From positions 1 through 5,580 of the forward strand of contig VGFF01000132.1 of assembly GCA_016868955.1 (NCBI GenBank): DNA of 5,580 bases. Direction: 5' to 3'. Source of the DNA: Armatimonadota bacterium (GTDB lineage Bacteria > Sysuimicrobiota > Sysuimicrobiia > Sysuimicrobiales > VGFF01). The notes beneath the pieces are model-generated. The model saw only the letters and a list, made by a program, of their open reading frames with translations, made no database searches and was not told where the DNA came from. This document shows positions 4,752 to 5,580 of the stretch, in pieces (the stretch's first letter is position 1; each line of letters starts with the position of its first letter). The position numbers were made by a program, and so were the translations under genes.

Positions 4752-5580
4752 TTACGCGGCCGTCGCGGTCAAGCGGTACGCGGCGACATCGACGATCCCG
4801 CCCGAGGGCGACCTGAGCGGAACCGTCATCGCGTCGTAACCGTAGCACCAAGTCGGGTCGGTCGGATAACGGCACCAGATGTTGATGTTCGAGATACGCT
4901 GAACACGGCTCGCACGATCGATGCGGTTGAAACGGTAGAGCTCGAAGGCGCCGGCGTAGTCACCCCGGGCGGCGTCGATGCAACGCGCCAGGATGACGGC
5001 ATCCTCCATCGCCATGCCGGCGCCCTGTCCCATGTGCGGTCGCATCGGATGGCACGCGTCGCCGAGCAGCACGATACGGCCGCGGCTCCATAGCGGCAGC
5101 GGCTTGCGCACCAGGAACGGCCACTTGCTCGCCTTCGGGCACGCATCGATCACGCGCTGGACCTCGTGATGGAAGCCCTCGTAGCACGCCTTGATCTCGC
5201 TCATCTCGACATCGACCGGGAGCAGGCCGCCGCCCCAATTCGGCTCGGGCGACCCGGTGACGAAGTAGACTTCGTCGCGCCGGCTGGTGAGGTAGTAGAT
5301 GATGAAGTGACGGTCTTCCAGCGCCCAATGCCGATGATCGCACCAGAACTTGGTGCCGTCGGCATCGAGCGGACGATCCAAGAGCTTGGCCGGGAAGATT
5401 CCGCGATAAGCGACGACGCCGGTATAGGTCGGCGGCTCCGGCCCGAGCAAGGTGTCGCGCACGACCGAGTTCACGCCGTCGGCACCGACCACGATATCGG
5501 CGGTCGCTTTGGACCCGTCACGGAACGTCATTTCGATCATGCCGTTCTTGTCGTCGAGCCCGGCAAGGCACTTGTTGTAC
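4752..5580 (-). CDS. FAD-dependent aromatic monooxygenase, 6-hydroxynicotinate 3-monooxygenase-like (5' end missing)
   Basis: The frame is open from the window edge to a TAA at 4754-4752, giving about 275 residues; roughly 120-130 N-terminal residues, including the GxGxxG FAD motif, lie beyond the window. It is a group A flavoprotein hydroxylase, using NAD(P)H, FAD and O2. The DG motif appears as ADIVVGADGVNSVVRD. The GD motif appears as RIVLLGDACHPMRPHMGQGAG, with MAMEDA following. Resemblance to NicC of Pseudomonas putida is clear from memory: a DRHxxxYY segment, RRDEVYFVTG, KWPFLVRKPLPLWSRGR and DPTWCYGYD all have close counterparts. NicC decarboxylates and hydroxylates 6-hydroxynicotinate to 2,5-dihydroxypyridine; salicylate hydroxylases are the next closest group. 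The C-terminal tail after the YGYD motif seems some 15 residues longer than in NicC. It is the first visible gene of the operon, and its promoter is outside the window. The family is certain; the substrate is inferred. Confidence 0.9.
   Translation of the reverse strand, partial: YNKCLAGLDDKNGMIEMTFRDGSKATADIVVGADGVNSVVRDTLLGPEPPTYTGVVAYRGIFPAKLLDRPLDADGTKFWCDHRHWALEDRHFIIYYLTSRRDEVYFVTGSPEPNWGGGLLPVDVEMSEIKACYEGFHHEVQRVIDACPKASKWPFLVRKPLPLWSRGRIVLLGDACHPMRPHMGQGAGMAMEDAVILARCIDAARGDYAGAFELYRFNRIDRASRVQRISNINIWCRYPTDPTWCYGYDAMTVPLRSPSGGIVDVAAYRLTATAA

Noticed and set aside
1..5580. CRISPR array, tRNA, insertion sequence, toxin-antitoxin or phage defence module
   Set aside because: I looked for spaced repeats, cloverleaf-like sequences, transposase motifs and paired small ORFs and found none that stand up.

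Overview
The window is GC-rich bacterial DNA with dense, uninterrupted coding. Codon style and gene families suggest a soil or environmental proteobacterium, most likely an alphaproteobacterium, but there is no rRNA or marker gene to settle this. I see no tRNA, rRNA, CRISPR array, insertion sequence or phage gene.

Layout. At the left edge (1-86, +) lies the C-terminal tail of a probable membrane protein. From 87 to 395 there is no intact gene. This gap holds a 24-codon minus-strand remnant that reads like the N-terminus of an isopenicillin N synthase-type Fe(II)/2-oxoglutarate oxygenase (125-196). It also holds a short in-frame 30-codon ORF just upstream of that remnant, separated from it by a single TAG, then a perfect 12-bp palindrome (324-335) and a clear intrinsic terminator (343-372). 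The terminator ends a GntR/HutC-type regulator gene (396-1202, -). A 242-bp divergent spacer carries candidate promoters and a direct repeat. It is followed by a luciferase-like (LLM) flavin oxidoreductase (1445-2302, +) with a good ribosome binding site.

The right half is a tight minus-strand operon read right to left: a 6-hydroxynicotinate 3-monooxygenase-like FAD monooxygenase (4752 to beyond 5580, 5' end missing), a MetX-like alpha/beta hydrolase (3704-4708), the FAD subunit of a xanthine dehydrogenase/CO dehydrogenase-type molybdenum hydroxylase (2819-3688), and its 2Fe-2S subunit (2344-2835). It converges on the LLM gene with only 41 bp between the stop codons.

How the genes may work together (inference). 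A molybdenum hydroxylase that adds oxygen from water to an electron-poor ring, a NicC-like flavin monooxygenase that hydroxylates or decarboxylates a hydroxylated ring acid, and an alpha/beta hydrolase are the classes of enzyme expected in a catabolic route for an N-heteroaromatic acid (nicotinate-like or picolinate-like). The molybdopterin large subunit and a ring-cleavage dioxygenase are not visible; they may lie to the right of the window or elsewhere. The GntR/LLM pair reads as a separate divergent unit: a repressor-type sensor controlling a flavin oxidoreductase. Whether it belongs to the same pathway cannot be told from this window.
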